Positions 23,211 to 30,944 of a stretch of 64,000 nucleotides of DNA are shown here, piece after piece (position 1 is the stretch's first letter; each line of letters begins with the position of its first letter). The notes under the pieces are model-generated. The model had not been told where the DNA came from. It was given only the letters and a program-made list of their open reading frames with translations, and made no database searches. A program made the position numbers and the translations under genes. The DNA comes from a virus: IMG/VR virus record IMGVR_UViG_3300029998_000020, positions 1-64,000 of that record, one strand, 5' to 3'.

Positions 23211-23242
23211 AAAAAAGTCAGAATAATTATTCTGACTTTTTT
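23211..23242. terminator. Bidirectional terminator
   Basis: AAAAAAGTCAGAAT-AATT-ATTCTGACTTTTTT, same sequence as at 17567-17600. It ends the plus-strand microprotein unit and the leftward dnaK transcript. Confidence 0.85.
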
Positions 23243-23261
23243 ATGTTAATTATGTTAAATA

Positions 23262-25136
23262 TTATTTTATTTCCTCAAAATCCACGTCTGTTACATTTTC
23301 AGAATCATCTTTTTTGTCAGATGAATTGCTTTCATTCGTTGACTGATTTTTTGATTCTTCATAAAGTTTACCACTAATGTTTTGCCAAACATCATTAAGT
23401 TCTTTGGTGTATTTATCAATATTATCAACATTTTGAGTTTTGTGAGCTTCTTTAAGATTATCAAGTTTAGAATTCAATTCAGTTTTGTTTTCTTCATTCA
23501 ATTTATCACCAAATTCTTCAATTTGTTTTTCAGTTTGAAAAATCATTGAGTCAGCTTGATTCAACTTATCAACTTTTTCTTTTTCTTTCTTATCAGCATC
23601 AGAATTTTGTTCAGCTTCCATTTTCATTCTTTCAATCTCTTCTTTTGTTAGAGATGAATTACCTTCAATCCTAATGTCATTCTTTTTTCCTGTTGCTTTA
23701 TCAACTGCAGTAACTGTCAAAATATTATTTGCATCAATTGAAAACGAAATTTCTATTTGCGGTACTCCTCGTCTGGCTGGCATAATTCCATCTAAATTAA
23801 AAGTTCCCAACATTTTATTATCCTTAAACATACTTCTATTTCCAGTTGAAACATTAATCTGAACACCAGGCTGATTGTCAGTGGCTGTACTGAATATTTG
23901 TGTCTTAGTTGTAGGAATTGTTGTATTAGCCTCTACCATGACACTGGCTACACCGCCCATACTCTCCAGTGAGAAGTTTAAAGCTGTAACATCGAGTAAT
24001 AAGATGTCAGTTGTATCACCAGCAAGAACAGATGCTTGTATAGCTGCACCTGATGCAATTGCAGTATCAGGATTAAGTGACTTATTCGCTTTCTTACCAA
24101 AATATTTTTCAATACTTTCTGACAAATATGGAATTCTAGTGCTACCTCCAACAAGTACAATTTCGTCAATATCTGAAACTTTCTTACCACTTTTATTCAT
24201 TGATGATTGAATCAATGATATTGTTTTATCAACATAGAATTGAATCAATTGTTCAAATTTAGATCTTGTTAATTTTTGAACCAAATGTTTAGGTTGTCCA
24301 TCTACAGCAGTGATGTATGGTAAATTTATTTCTGTTTGTGTAGTATTAGACAATTCTATTTTTGCTTTTTCTGATGCTTCTGTAACACGTTGTAGAGCCA
24401 TTGGATCTTTACGAATATCAACGCCTGTTTCTTTTAAAAATTCATCAGATATAAAATTCACAAGTGCGTCATCAATTAAATTACCACCTAAATCTAAATC
24501 ACCATCAGTTCCAATAACTTCAAATAATCCGTCCTCTATATCTAAAACTGAAAAATCACTTGTACACCCACCACTATCAACTATCATATAAAGTTTACCA
24601 GTTTTATCTTTAATATTTAATGATGCTGCTGTTGGTTCAGATATAATTCTATCAACAGTAAATCCTGCTATTTCACCTGCAACTTTTGTACTGCTTCTTT
24701 CATCTGAATTGAAATATGCTGGAGTTGTTATGACCGCATTGGTTACATTTGTTCCAAGGTAATCTTCTGCTGTTTTTTTCATTTTTTGAAGGATCATTGC
24801 AGAAATTTCTTCTGGTGAATATATTCTTTCACCAATTTTTACACCAGCCTTACCATTATTATCAACTATATCATAAGGACGTTTAAGATGTTTAACTTCC
24901 TCATAAGTTCTACCAATAAGTCTTTTGATATTAAAAATTGTGTTTTTTGGATTTAATGCTGCTTGTCTTTTTGCAGATTCACCAACTTTAATTTCTCCTG
25001 TTTTTTCATCAAATGATACAATTGAAGGAGTTGATAGCGATCCTTCTGAATTAGGTATGACAATTGTTTGTCCACCTTCTACTATAGATACGGCTGAATT
25101 GTATGAACCTAAATCTATTCCAATAATTTTTCCCAT
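23262..25136 (-). CDS. dnaK: DnaK/Hsp70 chaperone, 624 aa
   Basis: Full-length Hsp70. Nucleotide domain: Asp8 in GIDLGSYNSAV (usually GIDLGTTNS), Lys71 in NIKRLIGR, Glu167 in SEPTAAS, and phosphate-2 loop DSGGCTSD (usually DLGGGTFD), which keeps both Asp and the Thr. The linker DILLLDVTALN is followed by a substrate domain with ESMGGVASVMVEANTTIPT and the helical lid, and the bacterial end VTDVDFEEIK. It presumably folds or assembles phage proteins with host co-chaperones; no dnaJ or grpE is in the window. The altered phosphate loops suggest divergence from the host copy. A complete dnaK is rare in phages. Confidence 0.95.
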   Translation of the reverse strand: MGKIIGIDLGSYNSAVSIVEGGQTIVIPNSEGSLSTPSIVSFDEKTGEIKVGESAKRQAALNPKNTIFNIKRLIGRTYEEVKHLKRPYDIVDNNGKAGVKIGERIYSPEEISAMILQKMKKTAEDYLGTNVTNAVITTPAYFNSDERSSTKVAGEIAGFTVDRIISEPTAASLNIKDKTGKLYMIVDSGGCTSDFSVLDIEDGLFEVIGTDGDLDLGGNLIDDALVNFISDEFLKETGVDIRKDPMALQRVTEASEKAKIELSNTTQTEINLPYITAVDGQPKHLVQKLTRSKFEQLIQFYVDKTISLIQSSMNKSGKKVSDIDEIVLVGGSTRIPYLSESIEKYFGKKANKSLNPDTAIASGAAIQASVLAGDTTDILLLDVTALNFSLESMGGVASVMVEANTTIPTTKTQIFSTATDNQPGVQINVSTGNRSMFKDNKMLGTFNLDGIMPARRGVPQIEISFSIDANNILTVTAVDKATGKKNDIRIEGNSSLTKEEIERMKMEAEQNSDADKKEKEKVDKLNQADSMIFQTEKQIEEFGDKLNEENKTELNSKLDNLKEAHKTQNVDNIDKYTKELNDVWQNISGKLYEESKNQSTNESNSSDKKDDSENVTDVDFEEIK

Positions 25137-25154
25137 AATTTTTTAATTTATTTT

Positions 25155-25388
25155 TTATTTTTTATTAATTTTTATTAATTGTAATTTTCTATATTCTTTT
25201 AGTGATATGAATCTGTTAGCATCAAATCTACCTTTTATATTAGTTAATCCTACACTATTAACATTATAACTATAACAATACTCATCTATGACATACGTAG
25301 AATATTTTTTTAAATTCTTATATGGTTCAAAAGTAGTAGCATCATCACCATCATCAATACAAACAACTATATCTCCTATTTTAAACAT
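25155..25388 (-). CDS. Small SH3-like phage protein with basic tail, 77 aa
   Basis: MFKIGDIVVCIDDGDDATTF ... LKKYSTYVIDEY is the KxGDxVxCIDD...LxxxxxYxV pattern of a small beta-barrel family widespread in phages. It ends RFISLKEYRKLQLIKINKK, matching the ends of 28845-29183 and 32547-32804. Lies 18 nt upstream of dnaK; the tail does not overlap the dnaK start. Confidence 0.75.
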   Translation of the reverse strand: MFKIGDIVVCIDDGDDATTFEPYKNLKKYSTYVIDEYCYSYNVNSVGLTNIKGRFDANRFISLKEYRKLQLIKINKK

Positions 25389-25435
25389 ATAATATTTAAT
25401 TACTTATTATTAATCAATAGTCATGCCAAAACAAT

Positions 25436-25478
25436 GATAGTGTCATTGAGTCATAATATATGACAAATTGACACTATC
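25436..25478. terminator. Terminator-like nested hairpin
   Basis: GATAGTGTCA (25436-25445) pairs with TGACACTATC (25469-25478) around an inner TCATA/TATGA stem. A T-rich run follows on the plus strand and a weaker one on the minus strand. It separates 25155-25388 from 25488-25766. Confidence 0.65.
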
Positions 25479-25487
25479 TTTATTTTT

Positions 25488-25766
25488 TTAACTGTCAAAC
25501 ACGATCATCATTTTATTTATCCAAGGATGTGCTTCAAAAAAAGCTAATATCCAATAATATGCTTCTGGATCATAATCATCTTTATTTTCTTCAATTAATT
25601 CTGATTTTCTCCAATGAGATTTACCTTCGACTGATGATATATGATGTTCTCTTATATAATCACAACATTTGTTCCATTCCATATTAGAATTTATTGTTAT
25701 AAATTCTATAATATCACATTCATCCACATAATGTATCTGTTGAGTTTCGTCTAATACTTGTTTCAT
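25488..25766 (-). CDS. Hypothetical protein, 92 aa
   Basis: Begins MKQVLDETQQIHYVDECDII; contains WNKCCDYIREHHISSVEGKS and YYWILAFFEAHPWINKMMIV. No recognised family. Pairs with the gene at 25776-25958 under the promoter at 25973-26004. Confidence 0.65.
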   Translation of the reverse strand: MKQVLDETQQIHYVDECDIIEFITINSNMEWNKCCDYIREHHISSVEGKSHWRKSELIEENKDDYDPEAYYWILAFFEAHPWINKMMIVFDS

Positions 25767-25775
25767 ATTTTATAT

Positions 25776-25958
25776 TTAATAATACCAACAATTTAAACAA
25801 GCTTCAACATTATCATCAATTTGAACTAATGATTCTAAATCTTGACTTCCATGTGGAAAATCCTCATTGCTTGAAATCTTTTCTCTCAAATCATCAATAT
25901 GTTTTAATAGATTTTCTCTAAGAGTTACTTCATATTTTTTTCTATCTTCTTCTGTCAT
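25776..25958 (-). CDS. Hypothetical protein, 60 aa
   Basis: Begins MTEEDRKKYEVTLRENLLKH; short helical protein ending VEACLNCWYY. The promoter lies 15 nt upstream. Confidence 0.6.
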   Translation of the reverse strand: MTEEDRKKYEVTLRENLLKHIDDLREKISSNEDFPHGSQDLESLVQIDDNVEACLNCWYY

Positions 25959-25972
25959 TTTTATATTTTGTG

Positions 25973-26004
25973 CAAAGATAATAAAAATATTTGTATCTTA
26001 CAAA
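25973..26004 (-). promoter_or_regulatory. Bacteroidota-type promoter
   Basis: On the minus strand: TTTG (26001-26004), 20-nt spacer, TATCTTTG (25973-25980), an exact consensus match. Confidence 0.8.
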
Positions 26005-26012
26005 TTTTCGCA

Positions 26013-26047
26013 AAAAAAGGATGAAAATAATTTTTTCATCCTTTTTT
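26013..26047 (-). terminator. Terminator after rtcB
   Basis: AAAAAAGGATGAAAA pairs with TTTTTTCATCCTTTTTT around TAA, just beyond the rtcB stop and before the promoter of the next unit. Confidence 0.8.
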
Positions 26048-26049
26048 AA

Positions 26050-26922
26050 TTAAAACTTTTTCATTTTTTGGTAAGAAATTTCATTTCTTTCGTTACTACG
26101 TTGCTTATCTTTCTTTTTTTGTTCTTTCTTGTCCTTCCAAGATGTACCTTCAGATTTATCTTTGATATTTAAGATTGGTTTGATTTTATCAAGAATCAAA
26201 GCAGTAGGTCCAATTGCTTTTTCAATCATTTCAGAGTTTTTGTAAGCAAATGGTGATTCATCAATTGTACTTTTACATACAGAAGTTGAATATATACCTT
26301 TCATTACTCTCTGAAAGTCTTTTAAATCAACTGACTCTTTTGCTTTTGATCTTGACATCAAACGACCAGAACCATGTGGAGCTGAGTTATTCCAATCTTC
26401 ATTTGATTTACCTTCACATATAAGTATTCCATCTCTCATATTGAATGGTATAATCATTTTTTCTCCAACATATGAAGATATAGCACCTTTTCTTATGATA
26501 AAGTCTTTGAAATCCACATAGTTATGTATTGAATGAATTTCTTCATCAAATTTTTTGATATTCAATGCTTTTTTTATCAAAGACAACATAGTTTTTCTGC
26601 TCCATAGAGCATATTGTTGAGCAAAAATCATATCAAATAGATAACCAATAAGATATTCTCCGTCTAAATATTCTTTGCCAATATTAAGACTGTATCTTGT
26701 TCTCAATTCTTTTATTTTTTTATCAATATCAGATTTTGGATAAGTATTCATAGTAATGTCATCCAATTCCATGTTATATTCTTTGGTTGCAACAAATACT
26801 TTACCATTTGCTACTTTAGTCCAGTGTTCAGCTATTTTCAAACCAAAGTTTCTTGAGCCAGAGTGAACTGTTACCCAATAATCATTAGTCTTATCTGACT
26901 TACCAAGTTCAATAAAGTGATT
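26050..26922 (-). CDS. rtcB: RtcB RNA ligase, exon 2
   Basis: 290 codons of the C-terminal RtcB domain. They start at NHFIEL (second part of the GGGNHFIE metal-binding motif) and continue VTVHSGSRNFG and SAPHGSGRLMSRSKAK, which holds the guanylylated His region. RtcB joins 2',3'-cyclic phosphate or 3'-phosphate RNA ends to 5'-OH ends using GTP and Mn2+, so it could repair tRNAs cut by host defence nucleases. A lysine-rich tail (WKDKKEQKKKDKQRSNERNE) extends the usual end. The reading frame joins exon 1 exactly when the intron at 26923-28016 is removed. Confidence 0.9.
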   Translation of the reverse strand, partial: NHFIELGKSDKTNDYWVTVHSGSRNFGLKIAEHWTKVANGKVFVATKEYNMELDDITMNTYPKSDIDKKIKELRTRYSLNIGKEYLDGEYLIGYLFDMIFAQQYALWSRKTMLSLIKKALNIKKFDEEIHSIHNYVDFKDFIIRKGAISSYVGEKMIIPFNMRDGILICEGKSNEDWNNSAPHGSGRLMSRSKAKESVDLKDFQRVMKGIYSTSVCKSTIDESPFAYKNSEMIEKAIGPTALILDKIKPILNIKDKSEGTSWKDKKEQKKKDKQRSNERNEISYQKMKKF

Positions 26923-28016
26923 CAATTTTGTTACTATTATTTTAATTTCAATCTAAATAACCTCATTTTTATAGATTGCTTTGTTCTTTTAAGATTTTCT
27001 ATTGATTCAGATATATCATTATTTATAATATAATTATCTTCATAGTCTGTCCATATTTTACGTTCAAAATCTATTTTTTTGATATTAATTGGTCTTTCCC
27101 AATTTAATATTTTTTGAGCAGAATCATATTTTCTATTTATACTCATACAATCTTTATAATATAATATTTCAATTATTTTTTGAGAATTTTCATTCATCAC
27201 CATTATATTATATAAGTTATCTCTTTTATTTTTATTTGTTATTTTTTTATATCCAATAATGTTAGATAAAAAAACAACAAATTGTTCAGCAAGTTTACTA
27301 GAACATGTAACTAAAGATATGAAAGGTAATCCTTTTTTTGTAAATCCTAATGATCCATCGCCATCTATAACTCCTCTCCAGTAATCAATTTCTATTATAT
27401 TATCTGGTTTCTGAATTGTGTGTGATTTTTTACCAACAGGTAAATACTTTTTAAATTCATTTCTTGTTTCTAATTCAAATATTTTTAATGCTGATGTATT
27501 TGAAATATATTTGTATTCTTTAATATTAATATTTCTTGTTCTTTCAGTTATTGAAACATTACAATTAAGAATAGATTTTATATATTTTAATATATTATCA
27601 TCACTTTTATTTATTTCAAGTGTGATTCTTCCTCTATTTCTAGTTGATTCGTATAAATTACCATCAGTTTGTAATAAACCTATAATGTATGCATGTTTCT
27701 TATTTAAAATGTCTATTTTCATAATGTGTTTTTATTTGTATATATAATTTCACTTTATTGAAAATTTACATTTCATTGAAATTGTAATAACGAGATAGAC
27801 ATTTCTGCTATCTTCAATATCTTCTTATTAAATATTGTTCAGAATGTACCTTTTACCTTTGTGTATTACAGTGAGATAAAACAAGTCCCTCCATTCGTTA
27901 CAGGGTGTTATCTAAAATGACAGAGCACTTCCCTCGGTATTAGCATCACAGCCGTCCACCGATTTGGACGATTTTAACTACTATTAGCTATTAACTAATA
28001 CGGTGGCAATCAATTC
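26923..28016 (-). ncRNA. Group I intron in rtcB
   Basis: Removing these 1,094 nt restores GGG|NHFIEL in frame. Group I hallmarks: the 5' exon ends CGGTGGT, whose last U would wobble-pair with G in the intron guide GCCACCG (P1). The GATT just 5' of that guide is complementary to AATC at the start of exon 2 (P10). The intron ends in G (AAAATTG|AATCAC). Further hairpins follow P1, e.g. ATTAGTTAATAGCTAAT and CGTCC...GGACG. About 290 nt upstream of the LAGLIDADG ORF should hold most of the ribozyme core; I could not assign P3-P7. Confidence 0.85.
26937..27722 (-). CDS. LAGLIDADG homing endonuclease (intron-encoded), 261 aa
   Basis: Two LAGLIDADG motifs: AYIIGLLQTDGNL (about residues 11-23) and YWRGVIDGDGSLGF (about 118-131), the pattern of a single-chain two-repeat meganuclease with catalytic Asp residues at TDG and GDG. 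The C-terminal 40 residues (WTDYEDNYIINNDISESIEN, then IKMRLFRLKLK) form a Myb/SANT-like helix-turn-helix extension. It stops 14 nt before the intron end. Expected to cut intronless rtcB at the GGGNHF site. Confidence 0.9.
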   Translation of the reverse strand: MKIDILNKKHAYIIGLLQTDGNLYESTRNRGRITLEINKSDDNILKYIKSILNCNVSITERTRNINIKEYKYISNTSALKIFELETRNEFKKYLPVGKKSHTIQKPDNIIEIDYWRGVIDGDGSLGFTKKGLPFISLVTCSSKLAEQFVVFLSNIIGYKKITNKNKRDNLYNIMVMNENSQKIIEILYYKDCMSINRKYDSAQKILNWERPINIKKIDFERKIWTDYEDNYIINNDISESIENLKRTKQSIKMRLFRLKLK

Positions 28017-28538
28017 ACCACCGCCTAACGTTCCAATTGATTTATAAAATTTACCTTCGTCAATACCTATATCTTTCAATTTTGATGTTAGCCATTTTTC
28101 ATTGTATGTAGGTGATTCATAAGAAGTTCCAAATTTTTCATTAAATTTTACAATGAAATTATCCGCAATTACTTGAACATCGCCAAACGGTATATTTTTA
28201 AATTTAATATCTTCGTGCATACCAAATCCCATAGGAACATTTTCACGTATAAGATTGTCAATTTTCTCTAAATCTAATGAAGTCTTACCTGAAAAACTTG
28301 CGCTAAGCATCCCGCAGCCCAAATCTACTCCGATCGTCGACGGCTTAATGTATTTACCTAATTCTTGTGTATATCCGATTACGCATCCCGATCCAACATG
28401 TGTATCTGGCATTATTCTGATTTTCAATCCTTTAGATGTCTCAGAATTAATACTATCATATATTTGAGTATATACTCCTTCTTCAACTTCATCGATAAAT
28501 ATTTTAGCGTCAGTATATTTACCTTTTAATTCAATCAT
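28017..28538 (-). CDS. rtcB: RtcB RNA ligase, exon 1
   Basis: 174 codons: MIELKGKYTDAKIFIDEVEE, PDTHVGSGCVIGY (Asp/His metal site), STIGVDLGCGML with the Mn-binding Cys75, FGMHEDI, ending SIGTLGGG. Unspliced RNA would add only ELIATVLVNS before a stop. Promoter at 28590-28620. Confidence 0.9.
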
Positions 28539-28589
28539 AATTTACCTCCTTTTTTTAATTGATTTTAATTATTATTTTAATATATTTTG

Positions 28590-28620
28590 CAAATGTACTA
28601 CATTTATTTTGATTGACAAA
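28590..28620 (-). promoter_or_regulatory. Bacteroidota-type promoter of rtcB
   Basis: On the minus strand: TTTG (28617-28620), 19-nt spacer, TACATTTG (28590-28597). It lies across the end of the preceding gene. Confidence 0.75.
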
Positions 28621-28861
28621 ATATTTCATTCAATTTATTTATTTTATTTATTTTATTCATTCTTAAAACTCTTTTACTAATGAAAAATGATCCATAACTT
28701 ATATAACATATAACTCCAGCATCTGTCATTATTGATATAGCTCCAAGCATTATTTCTAATACTTTATAATCTTTGCCTACTGAAATAAGGTGATCATTTG
28801 TGTTATCAATTTTGATGCAAGTAACAATTTCACCAATTTTATATTTATTTATTTTTTTCAT
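28604..28861 (-). CDS. Small SH3-like phage protein with basic tail, 85 aa
   Basis: MKKINKYKIGEIVTCIKIDN ... ISVGKDYKVLEIM fits the KxGDxVxC...GKxYxV family. It ends VLRMNKINKINKLNEIFCQSK. Its start overlaps the end of 28845-29183. One of five tandem relatives between 28.6 and 29.7 kb. Confidence 0.75.
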   Translation of the reverse strand: MKKINKYKIGEIVTCIKIDNTNDHLISVGKDYKVLEIMLGAISIMTDAGVICYISYGSFFISKRVLRMNKINKINKLNEIFCQSK

Positions 28862-29183
28862 TTATTTTATTAAGTTTCAATGTTCTATATTCTTTTACCC
28901 CAATGAATCTTTTCATATCAAAAACAGTATGTCCATGTATCTTTTCAACTTCATCTAATATATATGATGTGTTTTCATATGTACTACTGGTATTATCAAT
29001 TTTGTCTCCACAATTTCCATCATCTCCCCAATATGTATGAATTTCTTTAATTGTATAATATTTATACTTTTCTAATGGATTTATTTTATGATATTCTAAA
29101 ATACAAGAAGAATAATCATAAAATATTTCCTTTGAGTAAGGTTTATCATCAATACAAACCATAATATCACCTACTTTGTACAT
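28845..29183 (-). CDS. Small SH3-like phage protein, 112 aa
   Basis: MYKVGDIMVCIDDKPYSKEI, YKYYTIKEIHTYWGDDG and the end RFIGVKEYRTLKLNKINEKNK place it with 25155-25388, which ends almost identically. An insertion in the middle (SSTYENTSYILDEVEKIHGH) makes it longer than its relatives. Confidence 0.75.
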   Translation of the reverse strand: MYKVGDIMVCIDDKPYSKEIFYDYSSCILEYHKINPLEKYKYYTIKEIHTYWGDDGNCGDKIDNTSSTYENTSYILDEVEKIHGHTVFDMKRFIGVKEYRTLKLNKINEKNK

Positions 29184-29411
29184 ATCTTATTAAGTTTTTC
29201 TAATTTCATTTTTCTATAATAAGAAGTTTTAATAAAATATGATGATTTAAACCATAATACAATATTTCTTGTTTCAATACGAATGTAGATTGAATAAAAA
29301 AGATGATTTGTTGATTTTATTTTATATCTTTCTCATTTTTTTTAGATATTCACGAGAAAGGTAATCTCCATCATCATTAATAAAAGTAACAGAATCACCT
29401 ACTTTGAACAT
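29171..29411 (-). pseudogene. Frameshifted SH3-like paralogue
   Basis: From ATG 29411: MFKVGDSVTFINDDGDYLSR, then EYLKKMRKI and stop. Removing one base near AGAAAG (about 29320-29332) restores RYKIKSTNHLFYSIYIRI ... YRKMKLEKLNKICTK, which aligns with GKKYKINDLDYHFF ... IRKMKLEKLNKICSK of the gene at 29399-29668. The end overlaps the next start exactly as in the intact copies (TATG). A recently broken tandem duplicate, or a sequencing indel. Confidence 0.65.
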
Positions 29412-29668
29412 ATTTTATTGAGTTTTTCTAATTTCATTTTTCTAATTGATTGATCATCTGTGAAAAATTCTATCGGTATAAATTGGGAAAATCTTTTTGT
29501 GTCAGTTTTTATACAAATTTTATTAAAAAAATGATAATCTAAATCATTGATTTTATATTTTTTGCCTATTGTTAAATGTTGTTCCCAGTAATCATCATTG
29601 TCATATTTTACGCAAGTAACAACTTGTCCAATTTTAAAATCTTGATAAGTCAATTCTTTATTTTGCAT
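29399..29668 (-). CDS. Small SH3-like phage protein, 89 aa
   Basis: FKIGQVVTCVKYDND ... LTIGKKYKINDLD and the tail IRKMKLEKLNKICSK. The last codons AAG ATA TGT overlap the ATG of the frameshifted downstream paralogue. Confidence 0.75.
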   Translation of the reverse strand: MQNKELTYQDFKIGQVVTCVKYDNDDYWEQHLTIGKKYKINDLDYHFFNKICIKTDTKRFSQFIPIEFFTDDQSIRKMKLEKLNKICSK

Positions 29669-29937
29669 AATTTATTGAGTTTTATTTTTCTTAAAATTGA
29701 AATCAATTCTCTTTCAGTTATAAAATGATTACTTATTGATTGTCTGCATATATTTCCATTGATATTAGATTTAATAATTATTCCATATTTTGAATTATTA
29801 TTGTTATAACTTATTGAAAGTATATCTACATCATGTGAAATATTTAAATTAAATTTTTTGTTATAATATTGTCTTAATTCTCTTAATAAGAGTAAATATG
29901 ATTTAATGTCTAAGTTTGAAACTATATTGTCTGACAT
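29650..29937 (-). CDS. Hypothetical protein with basic tail, 95 aa
   Basis: Begins MSDNIVSNLDIKSYLLLLRE; contains DILSISYNNNNSKYGIIIKS and ends ILRKIKLNKLCKIKN, whose codons overlap the next ATG. It resembles 29922-30260 in layout (YYNKKFNLNISHDVDIL compared with YNRRFEIFYSCETSFSI), so it may be a diverged duplicate. Confidence 0.65.
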   Translation of the reverse strand: MSDNIVSNLDIKSYLLLLRELRQYYNKKFNLNISHDVDILSISYNNNNSKYGIIIKSNINGNICRQSISNHFITERELISILRKIKLNKLCKIKN

Positions 29938-30260
29938 AATTTTACAAGTTTTTGTTTTCTCAAAAAAATATTATGTTCTTTATCATCAACAAATTGATAT
30001 AGCACATCACCTATAACTTCATGATTAGAATACATAAGTGTATATATTTTGTGTTCAAACCTAATAGAAAAAGATGTTTCGCATGAATAGAAAATTTCAA
30101 ACCTTCTATTGTATCTTTCATTAAGTAATGTTATTGCAGCAGACCTAATTATTTCTTTTCTTTCATCTTTTGTAATAAAATTATCCATTTGATAACAATT
30201 ACGAGGCATACCCCATAATCCATTATCTTGTTTTTTTGATTTTATTGGTATTATATCCAT
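29922..30260 (-). CDS. Hypothetical protein with basic tail, 112 aa
   Basis: Begins MDIIPIKSKKQDNGLWGMPR; contains YNRRFEIFYSCETSFSIRFE and ends IFLRKQKLVKLCQTI with the tail overlapping the downstream ATG. Function unknown. Confidence 0.65.
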   Translation of the reverse strand: MDIIPIKSKKQDNGLWGMPRNCYQMDNFITKDERKEIIRSAAITLLNERYNRRFEIFYSCETSFSIRFEHKIYTLMYSNHEVIGDVLYQFVDDKEHNIFLRKQKLVKLCQTI

Positions 30261-30270
30261 GATAATTTAA

Positions 30271-30777
30271 TTATAATTTGCCTAAACTATTCAGTTCATT
30301 ATTCAGTTTAGATCCAAGCAGTTCCAAATTTTTCAGTTGATTTTTTACTTGATTTATACTATCATTAAAATCTTCTTTGATATTATTATTAAATTCTTCT
30401 ATATCATCTTTATTTATTAACTCATCTAATTTTTTATACAATTCTTCACGTTCCATATTGTTTGCATTATAATCAAATTCATCATTTTCAGTATCTTTTT
30501 CATATTGAGATTCATTTTCAGATATCTTTTTGTTTACAGATAGTATATCATCTTTTGTTTTATTAGATAATTCTTTAAATTTGAAAGTATATTCTTCAGT
30601 TATAAGAGGACACCATTTTGGTTTATATTCATTCTCATCTAACTCGATATAATGTTCATTTAATTTTAAATAATTTGATAATACGCATATATTTGTGTCT
30701 GGATTTACTGTTGCATCATAGTCATATTCTGTGTGACAAAAAGGGCAATTCAAGCAACCATTTACTGTTTTTTTCAT
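30271..30777 (-). CDS. Zinc-binding N-terminus plus coiled coil, 168 aa
   Basis: The N-terminal CLNCPFCHTEY with later C (NICVLS) and WCPL looks like a Cys-rich metal site. The remainder (about 75-168) is acidic coiled coil (ENESQYEKDTENDEFDYNAN, LKNLELLGSKLNNELNSLG). No family assigned. The start overlaps the small gene at 30774-30944 by ATGA. Confidence 0.65.
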   Translation of the reverse strand: MKKTVNGCLNCPFCHTEYDYDATVNPDTNICVLSNYLKLNEHYIELDENEYKPKWCPLITEEYTFKFKELSNKTKDDILSVNKKISENESQYEKDTENDEFDYNANNMEREELYKKLDELINKDDIEEFNNNIKEDFNDSINQVKNQLKNLELLGSKLNNELNSLGKL

Positions 30778-30944
30778 TTTAAGTTATTTATTTTTTCTAT
30801 CTTTTTCTTTCTTTCTATTTTTGTTATTTTTCTTTTTAGTTCAGCAGCTAATTTTTCATCTATATCAAAAGATTCTGGATATAAACTTGCATAATCAAAA
30901 TTAGATATACTATATAAATCTTCAAATTTCAGATTCTTCTTCAC
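30774..30944 (-). CDS. Small protein with basic tail, 56 aa
   Basis: GTG 30944 opens VKKNLKFEDLYSISNFDYAS ... ESFDIDEKLAAELKRK and ends RKKKIEKINNLK. The GTG overlaps the end of 30922-31581 and the TGA overlaps the next ATG, the usual junctions here. The recurring C-terminal tail supports it as a real gene. Confidence 0.6.
   Translation of the reverse strand: MKKNLKFEDLYSISNFDYASLYPESFDIDEKLAAELKRKITKIERKKKIEKINNLK

Noticed and set aside
26923-28016. Intein in RtcB
   Set aside because: No Cys/Ser after GGG and no HN end before NHF; the P1/P10 pairing and terminal G fit a group I intron instead.
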